The position numbers and the translations under genes were made by a program. This document shows, piece by piece, positions 7,658 to 16,632 of a stretch of DNA of 64,000 bases. The notes under the pieces were generated by a model. It did not search any database. It had not been told where the DNA came from and saw only the letters and a program-made list of their open reading frames with translations. This DNA comes from Mucilaginibacter flavus (lineage in GTDB: Bacteria; Bacteroidota; Bacteroidia; Sphingobacteriales; Sphingobacteriaceae): assembly GCF_030409315.1 (NCBI RefSeq), contig NZ_JAUFPS010000006.1:360-64359 (forward strand), read 5' to 3'. Each line of letters begins with the position of its first letter. Position 1 is the first letter of the stretch.

Positions 7658-8599
7658 TTAAAACGCCAGCGTAATTTTGCCAACAGCGCGCCCTTTTTCC
7701 ATTTCTAAATGCGCCTCCTTTAACTGGTGAAACGGGAAGGTTTTGTATATGGTAGATTTAACAATGCCTTTTGCTAAAAACCCCGCGATGGTTTCCATAT
7801 CGGCACCGCTTGGGTATACTAAAATGTTATGCGCGTTTATGCCAAGATGCTGCGCCTTTTGCAAAAGCGCTTCTGTAAAGCCGCCCATAATGCTGATTAC
7901 GGTGCCTCCTTTTTTTACAATGTTGAGTAAAAGCGGGGTATTATCGGCCCCAATCGGGTCTAATATAAAATCAACTTCTTTAACGGCCTCTTCAAGCGAT
8001 TGCGCGTGGTAGTCAATATGCTCATCAGCCCCTAATGCCAATATAAAATCTTTATTGGCTGCCGATGAGGTACCGATAACGTAAGCACCCATATGTTTAG
8101 CAATTTGAACGGCGTAATGGCCAACACCACCTGCCGCCGCCTGAATGAGCACCCTATCGCCGGGTTTAATAGTAACATGCAGGGTTAGGGCCTGCCATGC
8201 AGTAAGCGCGGCTAAAGTAGCGGCAGCAGCTTCATCATGATTAATATTGGCTGGTTTTATAGCCAGCTCCGATGGTTTTGCAACAACATATTCGGCATAG
8301 GCATTGGCTAATTTAGGAAACTCAATCATCGAAAAAACCTCATCGCCTGCTTTAAAACCTGTTACTTCGGTACCGGCCTCTGTTATCACACCGCTGATGT
8401 CCCAACCTAAAATAATGGGCATTGGGTCTTTAATGCGACCGGCCATGCCTTTGCCCTGGCGGGTTTTTACATCAACAGGGTTTATGCTGATGGATTTTAG
8501 TTTAATCAATACCTCATCGGCTTTAATAACGGGAATAGGAATTTCAACGGTTTGCAGGTTTTCAACCCCGCCGTATTCTTTTAAAATTATTGCTTTCAT
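7658..8599 (-). CDS. NADP-dependent quinone-oxidoreductase-like MDR enzyme
   Basis: A medium-chain dehydrogenase/reductase of 313 residues, starting at MKAIILKEYGGV. An in-frame ATG nine codons earlier is less likely because the family begins at MKA and the earlier start would sit in the operator region. The Rossmann motif is AAAGGVGHYAVQIAKHMGA (about 150-168). No zinc-ligand cysteines occur, which places it with zinc-free quinone/enone reductases. It would reduce quinones or alpha,beta-unsaturated carbonyls using NADPH. It is divergent from an AraC-family gene with a shared 90-bp promoter region carrying repeated TTGGTAT boxes, so direct control by that regulator is likely. Confidence 0.85.
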   Translation of the reverse strand: MKAIILKEYGGVENLQTVEIPIPVIKADEVLIKLKSISINPVDVKTRQGKGMAGRIKDPMPIILGWDISGVITEAGTEVTGFKAGDEVFSMIEFPKLANAYAEYVVAKPSELAIKPANINHDEAAAATLAALTAWQALTLHVTIKPGDRVLIQAAAGGVGHYAVQIAKHMGAYVIGTSSAANKDFILALGADEHIDYHAQSLEEAVKEVDFILDPIGADNTPLLLNIVKKGGTVISIMGGFTEALLQKAQHLGINAHNILVYPSGADMETIAGFLAKGIVKSTIYKTFPFHQLKEAHLEMEKGRAVGKITLAF

Positions 8600-8630
8600 T
8601 TTTATTGTTCTTATTTGATAAATCAAAATT

Positions 8631-8679
8631 ATACCAATAATTACAAATAAATTGGTATATAATTTCTATAATTTGGTAT
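8631..8679. promoter_or_regulatory. Operator repeats between oxidoreductase and AraC gene
   Basis: ATACCAAT (8631-8638) and ATTGGTAT (8651-8658) form a perfect 8-bp inverted pair. A third box, TTTGGTAT (8672-8679), lies 21 bp, about two helical turns, after the second as a direct repeat. Such 21-bp direct spacing is usual for AraC-family sites. All three lie in the only intergenic space between the divergent genes, the last box ending 9 bp before the AraC start codon. Confidence 0.6.
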
Positions 8680-8688
8680 TTTTGACGC

Positions 8689-9540
8689 ATGATAAGGGAA
8701 AACCTGTACCAGCCGTTCTCTATTGAGTATTGCACTTTAGATAAGTGCCCCAAATTTGAGCATAAGCACAATTTTTTTGAATTGATCTTTATTATCTCGG
8801 GCACGGGCAGGCAGTGCATTAACCAAAGTAGTTTTAACTATCGCCCGGCGCATATGTTTTTAATTACGCCGGAAGACTGCCATTCTTTTGATGTGGAAAC
8901 CACTACGGAGTTTTTCTTTTTGAAGTTTAATGATATCTACCTTAAAAAAGGTGGCCTGCTTAATGAAAACATTAGGCGGCTGGAGTATATTTTGCATAAT
9001 GCTAATCATCAACCGGGCTGCATCCTCAGAAACCTGCCCGATAAACGGCTGGTTGGCCCCATGGTTGAAGCCATCATCCGCGAGCATGAAAACAAGGATG
9101 TATATAACCAGGAGCTAATTCAGCAACTGGTAAATACGCTGATTATTGTAGTAGCCCGCAACATTGCCCGCTACTTGCCCGAGCAGGTGAACATGGGTAC
9201 CGAAGAAAAGGCGATGGATATTTTGCAATATGTGCAGCACAATATTTACAACCCCGAAAAGCTGAAGGCCGACGTTATTAGTAACACTTTCAACATATCA
9301 GAGGCCTACATGGGGCGCTATTTTAAAAAGCACGCCAATGAAACCCTACAGCAATACATCACCAATTATAAAACCAAACTGATAGAACACCGCCTACAGT
9401 TTAGCGATAAACGCCTCACCGAAATTGCCGCTGAATTTGGCTTTACCGATGAAAGCCATTTCAATAAGTTTTTCCGCAAACAAAAAGGCCAAAGCCCTAA
9501 AGAATACCGCAAGGCCGTGCAACTGGCAAGGGCTTCGTAA
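8689..9540 (+). CDS. AraC-family transcriptional regulator with N-terminal cupin domain
   Basis: A 283-residue regulator. Residues 1-150 form a cupin-like sensing domain (FEHKHNFFELIFIISGTGRQ, with metal/ligand-like His). Residues about 180-280 contain two helix-turn-helix motifs of the AraC/XylS type, ending in TEIAAEFGFTDESHFNKFFRK (second HTH) and SPKEYRKA. It probably binds the TTGGTAT boxes just upstream and controls the divergent oxidoreductase as well as itself. The inducer is unknown; an electrophile or quinone would fit the partner gene. Confidence 0.88.
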   Translation: MIRENLYQPFSIEYCTLDKCPKFEHKHNFFELIFIISGTGRQCINQSSFNYRPAHMFLITPEDCHSFDVETTTEFFFLKFNDIYLKKGGLLNENIRRLEYILHNANHQPGCILRNLPDKRLVGPMVEAIIREHENKDVYNQELIQQLVNTLIIVVARNIARYLPEQVNMGTEEKAMDILQYVQHNIYNPEKLKADVISNTFNISEAYMGRYFKKHANETLQQYITNYKTKLIEHRLQFSDKRLTEIAAEFGFTDESHFNKFFRKQKGQSPKEYRKAVQLARAS

Positions 9541-9885
9541 CAAATCTCTCTTTATTTAATATTCACTTCAGTTTTTAATTAAAATTAAACTGTGAGTTAA
9601 GCGTATCGGGCAAAATAATTGCATGCGCCCCTCCCTCCTAAAGCCGCACTACAAATGCACTACAGTGCTTGCTATGCAGGCGTATCAGCCCCATACAAGG
9701 CGCTTGTAATGGGTTATTTTACAACTCATTAACCTAATTTTATAACAGCAAATCTTATTGAAAAGTATTTATTTCGGTGTATTTGTTTAGCTGTGTTAAT
9801 AACATCCCCGGTTTTATCACGGCTTTATAGTGTTGCTTATAACTGCAATCAACAATAATTATATAAACCATTTAACCATTACTTT
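9541..9885. other. Intergenic region without recognised gene (345 bp)
   Basis: AT-rich spacer between the AraC gene and the chitinase gene. No open frame with coding character and no strong hairpin with a T-run was found. The last 100 bases should contain the chitinase promoter, but I cannot pin a -33/-7 pair. Confidence 0.5.
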
Positions 9886-11301
9886 ATGAGATCGAAACTT
9901 AACTCTTATTTACTTTGTGGCTTATTTGCCTTTGTGATAGCGCTGGCATCCTGTAAAAAGGATAATTTAAACAACATGGGGCCGGCCCCGTCAAATGTCG
10001 ACGCGGTGAAAGGCAACCAGGCTAATTTAGCCGCTACGGCCGCCACCTTTAAAGTTGTGGGCTATTTGCCAAGCTGGGAGGGCGAGCTGAACACCATACA
10101 ATTTACCAAGCTTACACACATTAACTACGCCTTTTTAACCCCCGAGAATAACGGCAGTCTTGACCCGCTGGATAACCTTAGCAAGTTTACCAGCCTTATT
10201 CCGATAGCACATAACAACAACGTTAAGGTAATTATTTCTGTTGGCGGCGGTGGTGGCGGCGATGCCTTTCACAGCATCGTAGCCAATGCAGGCTATCGTA
10301 CCACTTTTGTTAATAACATGGTGAACTTTGTGAACCAGTATGGTATTGACGGTGTTGATGTGGATTGGGAATTTCCATCGGCAGGTACCGAAGCTAACAA
10401 CTTTTATACCCTAATGCAGCAACTGGCTACCGCCATGCACAACAACGGCAAAGTATGTACCATTGCGGCTATAGCCAATTCGGCAAGTTATGTGGTTGAT
10501 GGTATGTTTACCACGTTGGATTGGATTAATATTATGGATTATGATGACAATAACTTTCAGCATTCCACGTACCAATCGGCAGTAAACAGTTTAAATTACT
10601 GGTTGGGCAGAGGATTACCGGCCGCTAAAGCTATTTTAGGTGTACCATTTTACGGCCGGGATAACCGGTACGATTACCTCACCGTTAATTACAACGTAAT
10701 CCTGTCGCAAGGAGGCAGCCCAAATTCAGATACTTTTCAAACCATAGGGTATAACGGCATCCCAACCATACAAGCCAAAACCAACCTGGCATTTGCCCAG
10801 GCCGGTGGTATGATGATTTGGGAACTGGCCGGCGATGGAACAGGGAGTAATTCCTTACTATCGGCCATCAATGCCATTGTGCTTACCCACGGTAGCACAG
10901 GCGGCGGTGGCGGCACAACCGCGCCTATTGGTCAAACAGTAACCTTAAAAGGGTTTAACAATCAATATGTAAGCGGCGAAAACGGCACACAGGCCATGAA
11001 CTGCAACCGGGCAACGGCGTCGGCCTGGGAAACATTTACCGTAGTTGATGCCGGCGGCGGTAAAATTGCCTTGCGCAGCATGAGTAAATATGTATCGAGC
11101 GAAAACGGCACACAAGCTATTACCTGTAACCGCACCACGGTTGGCGACTGGGAAAAATTCGATTGGGTGCCAACCTCCGATGGCAAAGTAACTTTCAGGG
11201 GAAATAACGGTAAATTCATATCGAGCGAAAACGGCACACAAGCCATGACCTGTACCCGCACTACCGCATCGGGCTGGGAAGCCTTTGGGGTAAACCAGTA
11301 A
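9886..11301 (+). CDS. GH18 chitinase lipoprotein with fascin-like beta-trefoil domain
   Basis: A 471-residue surface-directed enzyme that should hydrolyse chitin or related beta-1,4-GlcNAc chains. A lipoprotein signal peptide ends in ALASC (Cys23). The GH18 domain spans about 54-335, with the catalytic DGVDVDWE (D155, D158, D160, E162) and SVGGGGGGD as the preceding conserved strand. A Gly/Thr linker leads to a C-terminal fascin-like beta-trefoil (346-471). It contains three near-identical units built on [30 protein letters not shown] and [15 protein letters not shown], and is probably carbohydrate-binding. No SusC/SusD pair is adjacent, so it looks monocistronic, and a terminator follows. 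Confidence 0.93.
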   Translation: MRSKLNSYLLCGLFAFVIALASCKKDNLNNMGPAPSNVDAVKGNQANLAATAATFKVVGYLPSWEGELNTIQFTKLTHINYAFLTPENNGSLDPLDNLSKFTSLIPIAHNNNVKVIISVGGGGGGDAFHSIVANAGYRTTFVNNMVNFVNQYGIDGVDVDWEFPSAGTEANNFYTLMQQLATAMHNNGKVCTIAAIANSASYVVDGMFTTLDWINIMDYDDNNFQHSTYQSAVNSLNYWLGRGLPAAKAILGVPFYGRDNRYDYLTVNYNVILSQGGSPNSDTFQTIGYNGIPTIQAKTNLAFAQAGGMMIWELAGDGTGSNSLLSAINAIVLTHGSTGGGGGTTAPIGQTVTLKGFNNQYVSGENGTQAMNCNRATASAWETFTVVDAGGGKIALRSMSKYVSSENGTQAITCNRTTVGDWEKFDWVPTSDGKVTFRGNNGKFISSENGTQAMTCTRTTASGWEAFGVNQ

Positions 11302-11321
11302 TATTGACGTATTTGGTTATA

Positions 11322-11360
11322 AACAGCCGACCTGCAAATGCACGCCGGCTGTTTTGTTTT
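11322..11360 (+). terminator. Rho-independent terminator after chitinase gene
   Basis: AACAGCCG (11322-11329) and CGGCTGTT (11346-11353) form an 8-bp stem followed by TTGTTTT. It begins about 20 bases after the chitinase stop codon and isolates the chitinase from the XrtN locus. Confidence 0.82.
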
Positions 11361-11407
11361 CGAAAAAATATTTTCCCTGCCTATTGCAAAACTAAATTTA
11401 ATCTATA

Positions 11408-11424
11408 ACTTTGAACAACAAAGT
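11408..11424. promoter_or_regulatory. Dyad operator/promoter ACTTTG-N5-CAAAGT, first copy
   Basis: The 17-bp dyad ACTTTG-AACAA-CAAAGT overlaps a -7-like box TAACTTTG (11406-11413) and is followed by ACTTTTAATG at the membrane-protein start. The same dyad occurs upstream of the VIT-domain gene at 12365-12381. The winged-helix regulator encoded between them is the natural candidate to bind both and block the promoters. Confidence 0.65.
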
Positions 11425-11431
11425 ACTTTTA

Positions 11432-12049
11432 ATGAAAGATCAAGACATTCACGCCGAACTGAGTTCTATCCGCGACCTGATGGAGCGCTCGGCCAAGTTT
11501 ATTTCACTAAGTGGGTTATCGGGCGTTATGGCCGGCGTTTTCGCTATTATAGGCGCGGGCGCAGGCTATGCTTTAATCAAGCAAGCAAATGTTAACCTGC
11601 GACGTTTTCATGTTTATAACGAAGAAACGCTGGTTTTTGAATTGTTTTTGGTAGCATTCGCGGTATTAATTCTTTCCATTGGTTGTGGCATCTGGCTTTC
11701 TTTACGTAAAGCCAAAAAGAACGGGCAGCCTTTTTGGAACACCGGCAGCAAGCGATTGCTTATCAATATGGCTATCCCGCTGGTAAGCGGCGGCTTATTC
11801 ACGTTTATATTAATATATCGTGGCTATTACGGTATTGTGGCCCCGGCTACCCTTATTTTTTACGGTATGGCGTTGGTTGCAGGTAGCCATTACACATATT
11901 CGGGCGTAAAAGGCTTGGGGATACTGGAGATTTTATTAGGTTTGCTTTGCGCATTAATGCCGGGCTATGGCTTAATTTTTTGGACGATAGGTTTTGGCCT
12001 GCTCCACATTATTTATGGTACGGTAATGCATTTTAGATACGATAAGTGA
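11432..12049 (+). CDS. Multi-pass membrane protein of the XrtN locus
   Basis: A 205-residue membrane protein with about five to six hydrophobic segments and a cytoplasmic N-terminus (MKDQDIHAELSSIRDLMERS). An in-frame TTG seven codons upstream lies inside the dyad operator, so the ATG at 11432 is preferred. No enzyme motif is visible. It is translationally coupled (GTGA overlap) to the winged-helix regulator that follows. Pairs of a small membrane protein and such a regulator are common in Bacteroidota; the membrane protein may sense a signal and modulate the regulator, which is inference. Confidence 0.75.
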   Translation: MKDQDIHAELSSIRDLMERSAKFISLSGLSGVMAGVFAIIGAGAGYALIKQANVNLRRFHVYNEETLVFELFLVAFAVLILSIGCGIWLSLRKAKKNGQPFWNTGSKRLLINMAIPLVSGGLFTFILIYRGYYGIVAPATLIFYGMALVAGSHYTYSGVKGLGILEILLGLLCALMPGYGLIFWTIGFGLLHIIYGTVMHFRYDK

Positions 12050-12348
12050 AGATATCATTAGAACAATTTGATAAAGCCTTTGAAAACCGCATTCGCCTGC
12101 AAATTATGAGCGTTTTGGTTGCCAATGAAAGCTACGACTTTAATTCCCTTAAAGATCTGCTCGACCTTACCGATGGTAACCTGGCATCGCACTTAAAGGC
12201 ATTGGAAAAAGAGGAATACATCCTGGTGGAAAAAAGCTTTATTGGCCGCAAGCCCAATACCCGCTACCTGGCATCAGAAAAAGGCAGGGCCGCTTTCAGG
12301 TTGCACCTGCTTGCCCTCGAAAATTTAATAAAACAACAGAAGCTTTAA
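12046..12348 (+). CDS. Winged-helix transcriptional regulator (PF13601-like)
   Basis: A 100-residue winged helix-turn-helix protein starting at GTG, overlapping the previous stop by four bases. Helix-turn-helix region: FNSLKDLLDLTDGNLASHLKALEKEEYI (about 32-59), followed by the wing (VEKSFIGRKPNTRYLASEKG). This matches the small MarR/ArsR-like family often found singly in Bacteroidota. The two ACTTTG-N5-CAAAGT dyads flanking its two-gene unit are likely binding sites. This predicts autoregulation plus control of the exosortase substrate gene immediately downstream. Confidence 0.87.
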   Translation: MKISLEQFDKAFENRIRLQIMSVLVANESYDFNSLKDLLDLTDGNLASHLKALEKEEYILVEKSFIGRKPNTRYLASEKGRAAFRLHLLALENLIKQQKL

Positions 12349-12364
12349 TTTTTTTTACCCATAT

Positions 12365-12381
12365 ACTTTGCAATTCAAAGT
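12365..12381. promoter_or_regulatory. Dyad operator/promoter ACTTTG-N5-CAAAGT, second copy
   Basis: ACTTTG-CAATT-CAAAGT lies 17 bases upstream of the start codon of the VIT-domain gene. The six-base arms and five-base spacing are identical to those at 11408-11424, and both are followed by a CTTTTAA string. Part of the dyad overlaps the -7-like TACTTTG. Confidence 0.65.
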
Positions 12382-12398
12382 TCTTTTAAACTAACAAA

Positions 12399-14897
12399 AT
12401 GAAAAAACTAAGAGAAATTTTAACCGAGGACCGTGTAATAAAAACCGGCCTGATCATGATACTGATATCGGCCGCGCTATTCGCGTTTCCCGAGCTAAAC
12501 CTTATCGAACTAAAGGAAGGTGCCGATATCAGCTTTTTTTTCACCAACTACCTGCTATCCGTAATTTACCTCATCATTGTTCTGCTAACTAAACCTAAAC
12601 GTTTGGCCTATTGGGCTTTGGTGTTTTTGCTTTGGTTTATTAGTGCCTTTGCGCTAAACCGCAGTATGAATGTGTTTGATAGTTCGGTTACCTGGCTATG
12701 CGTCGCTATCTGTGTTTCATGCGGCGCTGTTATTTTATCAATATTCATTAATCGATTTAGCAGCGTTGCTAAACATTTGCTAATGTTTTTTTTAGGTGCC
12801 GCTTTTTTACTGTTTTTGTATTATAGCCTTTATTTAACCTCCATGTACATCATTGGGTTATTGGCCGCTATAGCTATCGGTATTTCGCTGCATACGTTTG
12901 CGCCGGTGGCTTTGGCTGTAACTACATTCATCATTATTAAAAGAAACGTGGGTGAAAGCCGATCGTTAAAAATAGCCGTCGGCTTGGGTGTTACGCTCCC
13001 GCTTATTATCTGTAGCTTGTTTGTATGGCAATGGCGCAGTATTAACACGCAGGTTAACCAGGCTATTAACCACAATATTTTATCGGAAGGTAAGTTGCCG
13101 GCCTGGGTTGTTATCAGCCAAAACATTCCTAAAAATGCTATTGCCGAGCGCATCATCAAAGCCAACCTGGTATACAAAACCGCCAACCTGCAGGATAACT
13201 GGTTTTGGGGCAGCTTTCATAATACCTCTTTTGATGAGCCGCTGAAACATGATCCGCTGGTGGTAATAGCCAGTATATTTAGTGGCCAAACCAACCTGGA
13301 AGAGAGCGAGCGGATTAAAATATTGAAAGCCATGTACGATTCTCGCCACAAAGCGCAGGAGCGGCTCTGGAGCGGCGATAAGCTTACCACCAGTTCGGTA
13401 ATCACCAATGTGAAAATCTTCCCCGAGTACAGGATGGCCTATACCGAAAAAACGTTGTTTGTAAAAAAACATGAAGAGCGTACCTGGTGGAACCGCGGCC
13501 AGGAAGCTATTTATACCTTTCATCTGCCCGAGGGGGCGGTGGTGAGTTCCTTATCCTTATGGATAGATGGCAAAGAGGAAAAATCGAGATTAACTACCAA
13601 AGCAAAAGCCGATTCGGCTTACAAAACTGTGGTAGGTGTGGAAGCTCGTGATCCATCTGTTATTCACTGGCAGGAGGGTAATACCGTTACAGCACGCATT
13701 TTTCCGTGTACGGTAACCGAAGCGCGTAAATTCAGGATAGGGGTTACAAGCCCGCTAAAGCAGCGCGGCCAGCAGCTGGTTTACGAAAGCATTTATTTTG
13801 ACGGCCCACCCGCCGATGATGCTACCGAAACTATCCAGGTATCCTTTTCAAAAAAGCCGGCTTTGTTTAACCTGCCTGGTTTTGATGAAATAAGTGAAGG
13901 TGTTTACACCGCCGATAGGAAATATGAACCTGATGAGGAAATAGCCTTCGCCACAACCGCGCTTGCCGATAAGCCCTTTACTTTTGCCGGCAAAGGTTAC
14001 CGGCTGAAAGATTACAAAGCACAAACTACCAATTTTGAACCCACGGCCATTTACCTCGATTTAAATAACTCCTGGACCAGCGCCGAGTTTGATAACCTGT
14101 GGCAAAGCATTAAAAACAAAAAGGTTTATTATGACGATGGCGGGTTGAAACAGCTAACCGAAGACAATAAAACCGGGGTTTTACAAAGGGCACAAAAACT
14201 AAATTTCAGCCTGTTCCCGGTAAACGAGATCAGAGATGCCGATAATGCTTTGTTGATTACCAAATGCCCGCAAACATCGCCCAATTTGAACGATCTTGAT
14301 GATTCCGAATTTCAGAAACGGTTAACCACCTACCTTGCTACCGCCAGGCCTGTCCGACTATACAACATCGGCACAAAATTAACGCCTTATTTAAAAGCGC
14401 TTAAAGAGATGCGGGTATTTGTTTATGACGATGGCGGGCTTGAAAAGCTGCAAGCCAACATTGCCAAACACCAGTTTTTGCAAAGCCAGGAAGATAATAA
14501 ACATGTAGTTTTAGATCAAGCGGACATGATGATTGAACAAACTGCCGATACCACCAAAAGCGACGCGCCCGACCATCTGCTGCGTTTATTTGCTTACAAC
14601 GATGTCATGAAAAAAGTTGGTCCGCATTATTTTGATAAGACGTACGTACAGCCCGATATCATTAACGAGGCAGAGCAGGCATATATCGCCTCGCCTGTAT
14701 CCAGCTTGATTGTGTTAGAAACCCAGGCCGATTATGAACGCTTTGGCATCGACGCCAATAAAAACAGCCTGGCAAATGCTTCTATGAAATCATCCGGCGC
14801 GGTACCCGAGCCGGGCGAATGGTTGCTGGTATTGATAGCCGTTGCCGTAATTAACTTTTTAGTATACCGCGCCAAATATGCCAGGAACGATCTTTAA
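12399..14897 (+). CDS. XrtN-system VIT domain protein, the exosortase N substrate
   Basis: An 832-residue protein. The N-terminal 220 residues hold several membrane segments. A soluble part follows, with a VIT (vault/inter-alpha-trypsin) beta domain at about 330-470. A degenerate von Willebrand-A-like region comes next, in which the metal site reads DLNNSWT rather than DxSxS. The C-terminus is a PEP-CTERM-like tripartite sorting signal: VPEPGEW, a hydrophobic helix, then RAKYAR and a short tail. In known XrtN systems the VIT protein is the single dedicated target of the adjacent exosortase. Here the exosortase gene begins essentially at its stop codon, which agrees. The biological role of the sorted protein is unknown. 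Confidence 0.88.
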   Translation: MKKLREILTEDRVIKTGLIMILISAALFAFPELNLIELKEGADISFFFTNYLLSVIYLIIVLLTKPKRLAYWALVFLLWFISAFALNRSMNVFDSSVTWLCVAICVSCGAVILSIFINRFSSVAKHLLMFFLGAAFLLFLYYSLYLTSMYIIGLLAAIAIGISLHTFAPVALAVTTFIIIKRNVGESRSLKIAVGLGVTLPLIICSLFVWQWRSINTQVNQAINHNILSEGKLPAWVVISQNIPKNAIAERIIKANLVYKTANLQDNWFWGSFHNTSFDEPLKHDPLVVIASIFSGQTNLEESERIKILKAMYDSRHKAQERLWSGDKLTTSSVITNVKIFPEYRMAYTEKTLFVKKHEERTWWNRGQEAIYTFHLPEGAVVSSLSLWIDGKEEKSRLTTKAKADSAYKTVVGVEARDPSVIHWQEGNTVTARIFPCTVTEARKFRIGVTSPLKQRGQQLVYESIYFDGPPADDATETIQVSFSKKPALFNLPGFDEISEGVYTADRKYEPDEEIAFATTALADKPFTFAGKGYRLKDYKAQTTNFEPTAIYLDLNNSWTSAEFDNLWQSIKNKKVYYDDGGLKQLTEDNKTGVLQRAQKLNFSLFPVNEIRDADNALLITKCPQTSPNLNDLDDSEFQKRLTTYLATARPVRLYNIGTKLTPYLKALKEMRVFVYDDGGLEKLQANIAKHQFLQSQEDNKHVVLDQADMMIEQTADTTKSDAPDHLLRLFAYNDVMKKVGPHYFDKTYVQPDIINEAEQAYIASPVSSLIVLETQADYERFGIDANKNSLANASMKSSGAVPEPGEWLLVLIAVAVINFLVYRAKYARNDL

Positions 14898-14898
14898 T

Positions 14899-16233
14899 AT
14901 GCAGCTCCCGGATACCCAGGCAAGCAGCAGTCGTTTGTTAATTAACGGCTGCTGTTTGATATACCTTATCATCGGCATAAAACTACTTGCTATATATTTT
15001 TTATGGAATGCCGATGTGCTGCTTGGCCTCGCGCTGGCACCTTACATATGCCGGGTAAAAACCGGTGAGTTTTCCATGCGGTATTTATTGCCTGCACTAC
15101 TGTTTACCATAACCGCGCTTATCTTCCCGGTTAAAACCACCTTGTTTGTAGCATTGATGTTTGCTGTTCTGCTATTTTTCGAGAATTTTAAGGGGAAGGT
15201 AAGTACGGTGCTGTTCTTTTTACTGCTGCTTATTTCGCCACTGTTTTTGTATATCAGTAATGCCATTAGTTTTCCAATCCGTATTTGGTTAAGTGAAATG
15301 GTAGCGCAAATTTTAAATATTTGTGGCGTGCAAGCCCATGCATCGGGCAATATTATTGAATTGAACGGGGCCGAGTTTTCTGTAGACCAGGCCTGCGCCG
15401 GTTTACATATGCTTAGCATGTCGCTCATTATTTGCTTGTTTGCAATTGCCCATAGCCAGCGGCAAACAGTAAAGCAATTGAGCTTTATACAGGTTACGTT
15501 GCTGCTGTGCATCACCTTTGTATTGAACATTGTATGCAACCTGTGCCGCATTATGCTGCTGGTGTTGTTCAAAATCCCGGCAGGTAACGTGTTTCATGAT
15601 ATTGCAGGAGTAATTTGTTTGCTGGTGTATGTAATATTTCCGCTGTTATGGCTTTCGCAGGTTTATTTGAAAAACTCGGTAAAGGCCGAAAAAAATCCAC
15701 AGCAGTACCAGCTTATCCGGTTGGAATCTTATGAGCTGCGTTACCCTGTTATTCACGTAGCGTTGGCTATTACACTTATCATCTCTCTATTTAGCCTTAA
15801 AACCATGGATGAGTTAGCCAATAAAAATGCCGAGGCTGTTGTACTTAAAGGCTATCATAAACAAATATTAGAAAGTGGCGTAATCAAGTTTGAAAACGCC
15901 CATGCCCTGGTATACCTGAAGCCCACACCATTTTATGGCCCCGAACATAACCCCATGATTTGCTGGCAGGGCAGCGGTTATAATTTTGCCAGTATTAAAA
16001 CTGCGGTTGTTAACGGCAGGGAAATTTATTCGGGCGTTCTTACCAAGGGCCGTGATAAAATTTACAGTGCCTGGTGGTTTGATAACGGCAAAATGCAAAC
16101 CGTTAGCCAGTTTAAATGGCGATGGGAAGCGGCAAAAGGCGGGAAGGTATTTTATTTGGTTAATGTAAACGCGGTGAGCGAGGCGGGGCTAAAAGAAGTT
16201 ATAGATAGCTTACAACGCGCTGGTCGCTTTTAG
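14899..16233 (+). CDS. xrtN: Exosortase N (XrtN) with C-terminal soluble domain
   Basis: A multi-pass membrane transpeptidase-like protein (444 residues from this start). Catalytic residues are in order: Cys166 in DQACAGLHML, Arg217 in NLCRIMLL and His233 in NVFHDIAG. These are the exosortase/archaeosortase triad. Residues about 280-440 form a soluble region (PMICWQGSGY, YSAWWFDNGK) resembling the EpsI-type domain fused to or partnered with exosortases. An in-frame ATG at 14878 would overlap the previous gene by 20 bp; the ATG at 14899 follows the stop directly. It should cleave the VIT protein after its PEP motif and transfer it to an unknown acceptor. Confidence 0.9.
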   Translation: MQLPDTQASSSRLLINGCCLIYLIIGIKLLAIYFLWNADVLLGLALAPYICRVKTGEFSMRYLLPALLFTITALIFPVKTTLFVALMFAVLLFFENFKGKVSTVLFFLLLLISPLFLYISNAISFPIRIWLSEMVAQILNICGVQAHASGNIIELNGAEFSVDQACAGLHMLSMSLIICLFAIAHSQRQTVKQLSFIQVTLLLCITFVLNIVCNLCRIMLLVLFKIPAGNVFHDIAGVICLLVYVIFPLLWLSQVYLKNSVKAEKNPQQYQLIRLESYELRYPVIHVALAITLIISLFSLKTMDELANKNAEAVVLKGYHKQILESGVIKFENAHALVYLKPTPFYGPEHNPMICWQGSGYNFASIKTAVVNGREIYSGVLTKGRDKIYSAWWFDNGKMQTVSQFKWRWEAAKGGKVFYLVNVNAVSEAGLKEVIDSLQRAGRF

Positions 16234-16234
16234 A

Positions 16235-16380
16235 AGGAGGCACCTACGGAGCCAAAAACGAAATATGAACTGCTATAAACACGGGGCTACGCTGTAGCCA
16301 GAATTTGGATTTTCAGACTCCGGCGGAGTCCCGTGTTTATAGCTCAAAGAAATAATGATTTGGCTCCGTAGGTGCCTCCT
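16235..16380. repeat. Cloverleaf-like nested palindromic repeat element
   Basis: Perfect 20-bp outer arms (AGGAGGCACCTACGGAGCCA, 16235-16254, and its complement 16361-16380) enclose perfect 14-bp arms (GCTATAAACACGGG, 16272-16285, complement at 16330-16343). Inside are two hairpins, GGCTAC-GCT-GTAGCC (16285-16299) and GACTCC-GGC-GGAGTC (16316-16330). The whole can fold as a four-way structure on either strand. It starts two bases after the exosortase stop codon. The core CTACGGAGC recurs in the repeat at 26251, so it belongs to a dispersed family. No transposase is encoded. Confidence 0.88.
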
Positions 16381-16632
16381 CTTTGCATTAAGAAAACAGC
16401 ATTGCTTTCTCTCCTGGGAAATAAAACATTTGATATTTGAAAAATAATTGCACCTTTGTGCCAATTCCTTAATTGTTAACCCACTAATTATTAGGAATCA
16501 TGCAAGAAAGTATCTCCACCATATTCCATTAGGTGCTGCCACGAAACCGGCGGACAACAAATTCTTTGGCTTTTATTTTAAAATTGGTTTAACAGTTATT
16601 GTTTAACCTGGGCTTGGTTTTGTTTGTCATGT

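Noticed and set aside
16235..16380. Insertion sequence or tRNA-like gene
   Set aside because: No transposase frame; the cloverleaf outline lacks tRNA D/T-loop consensus and an anticodon arm.
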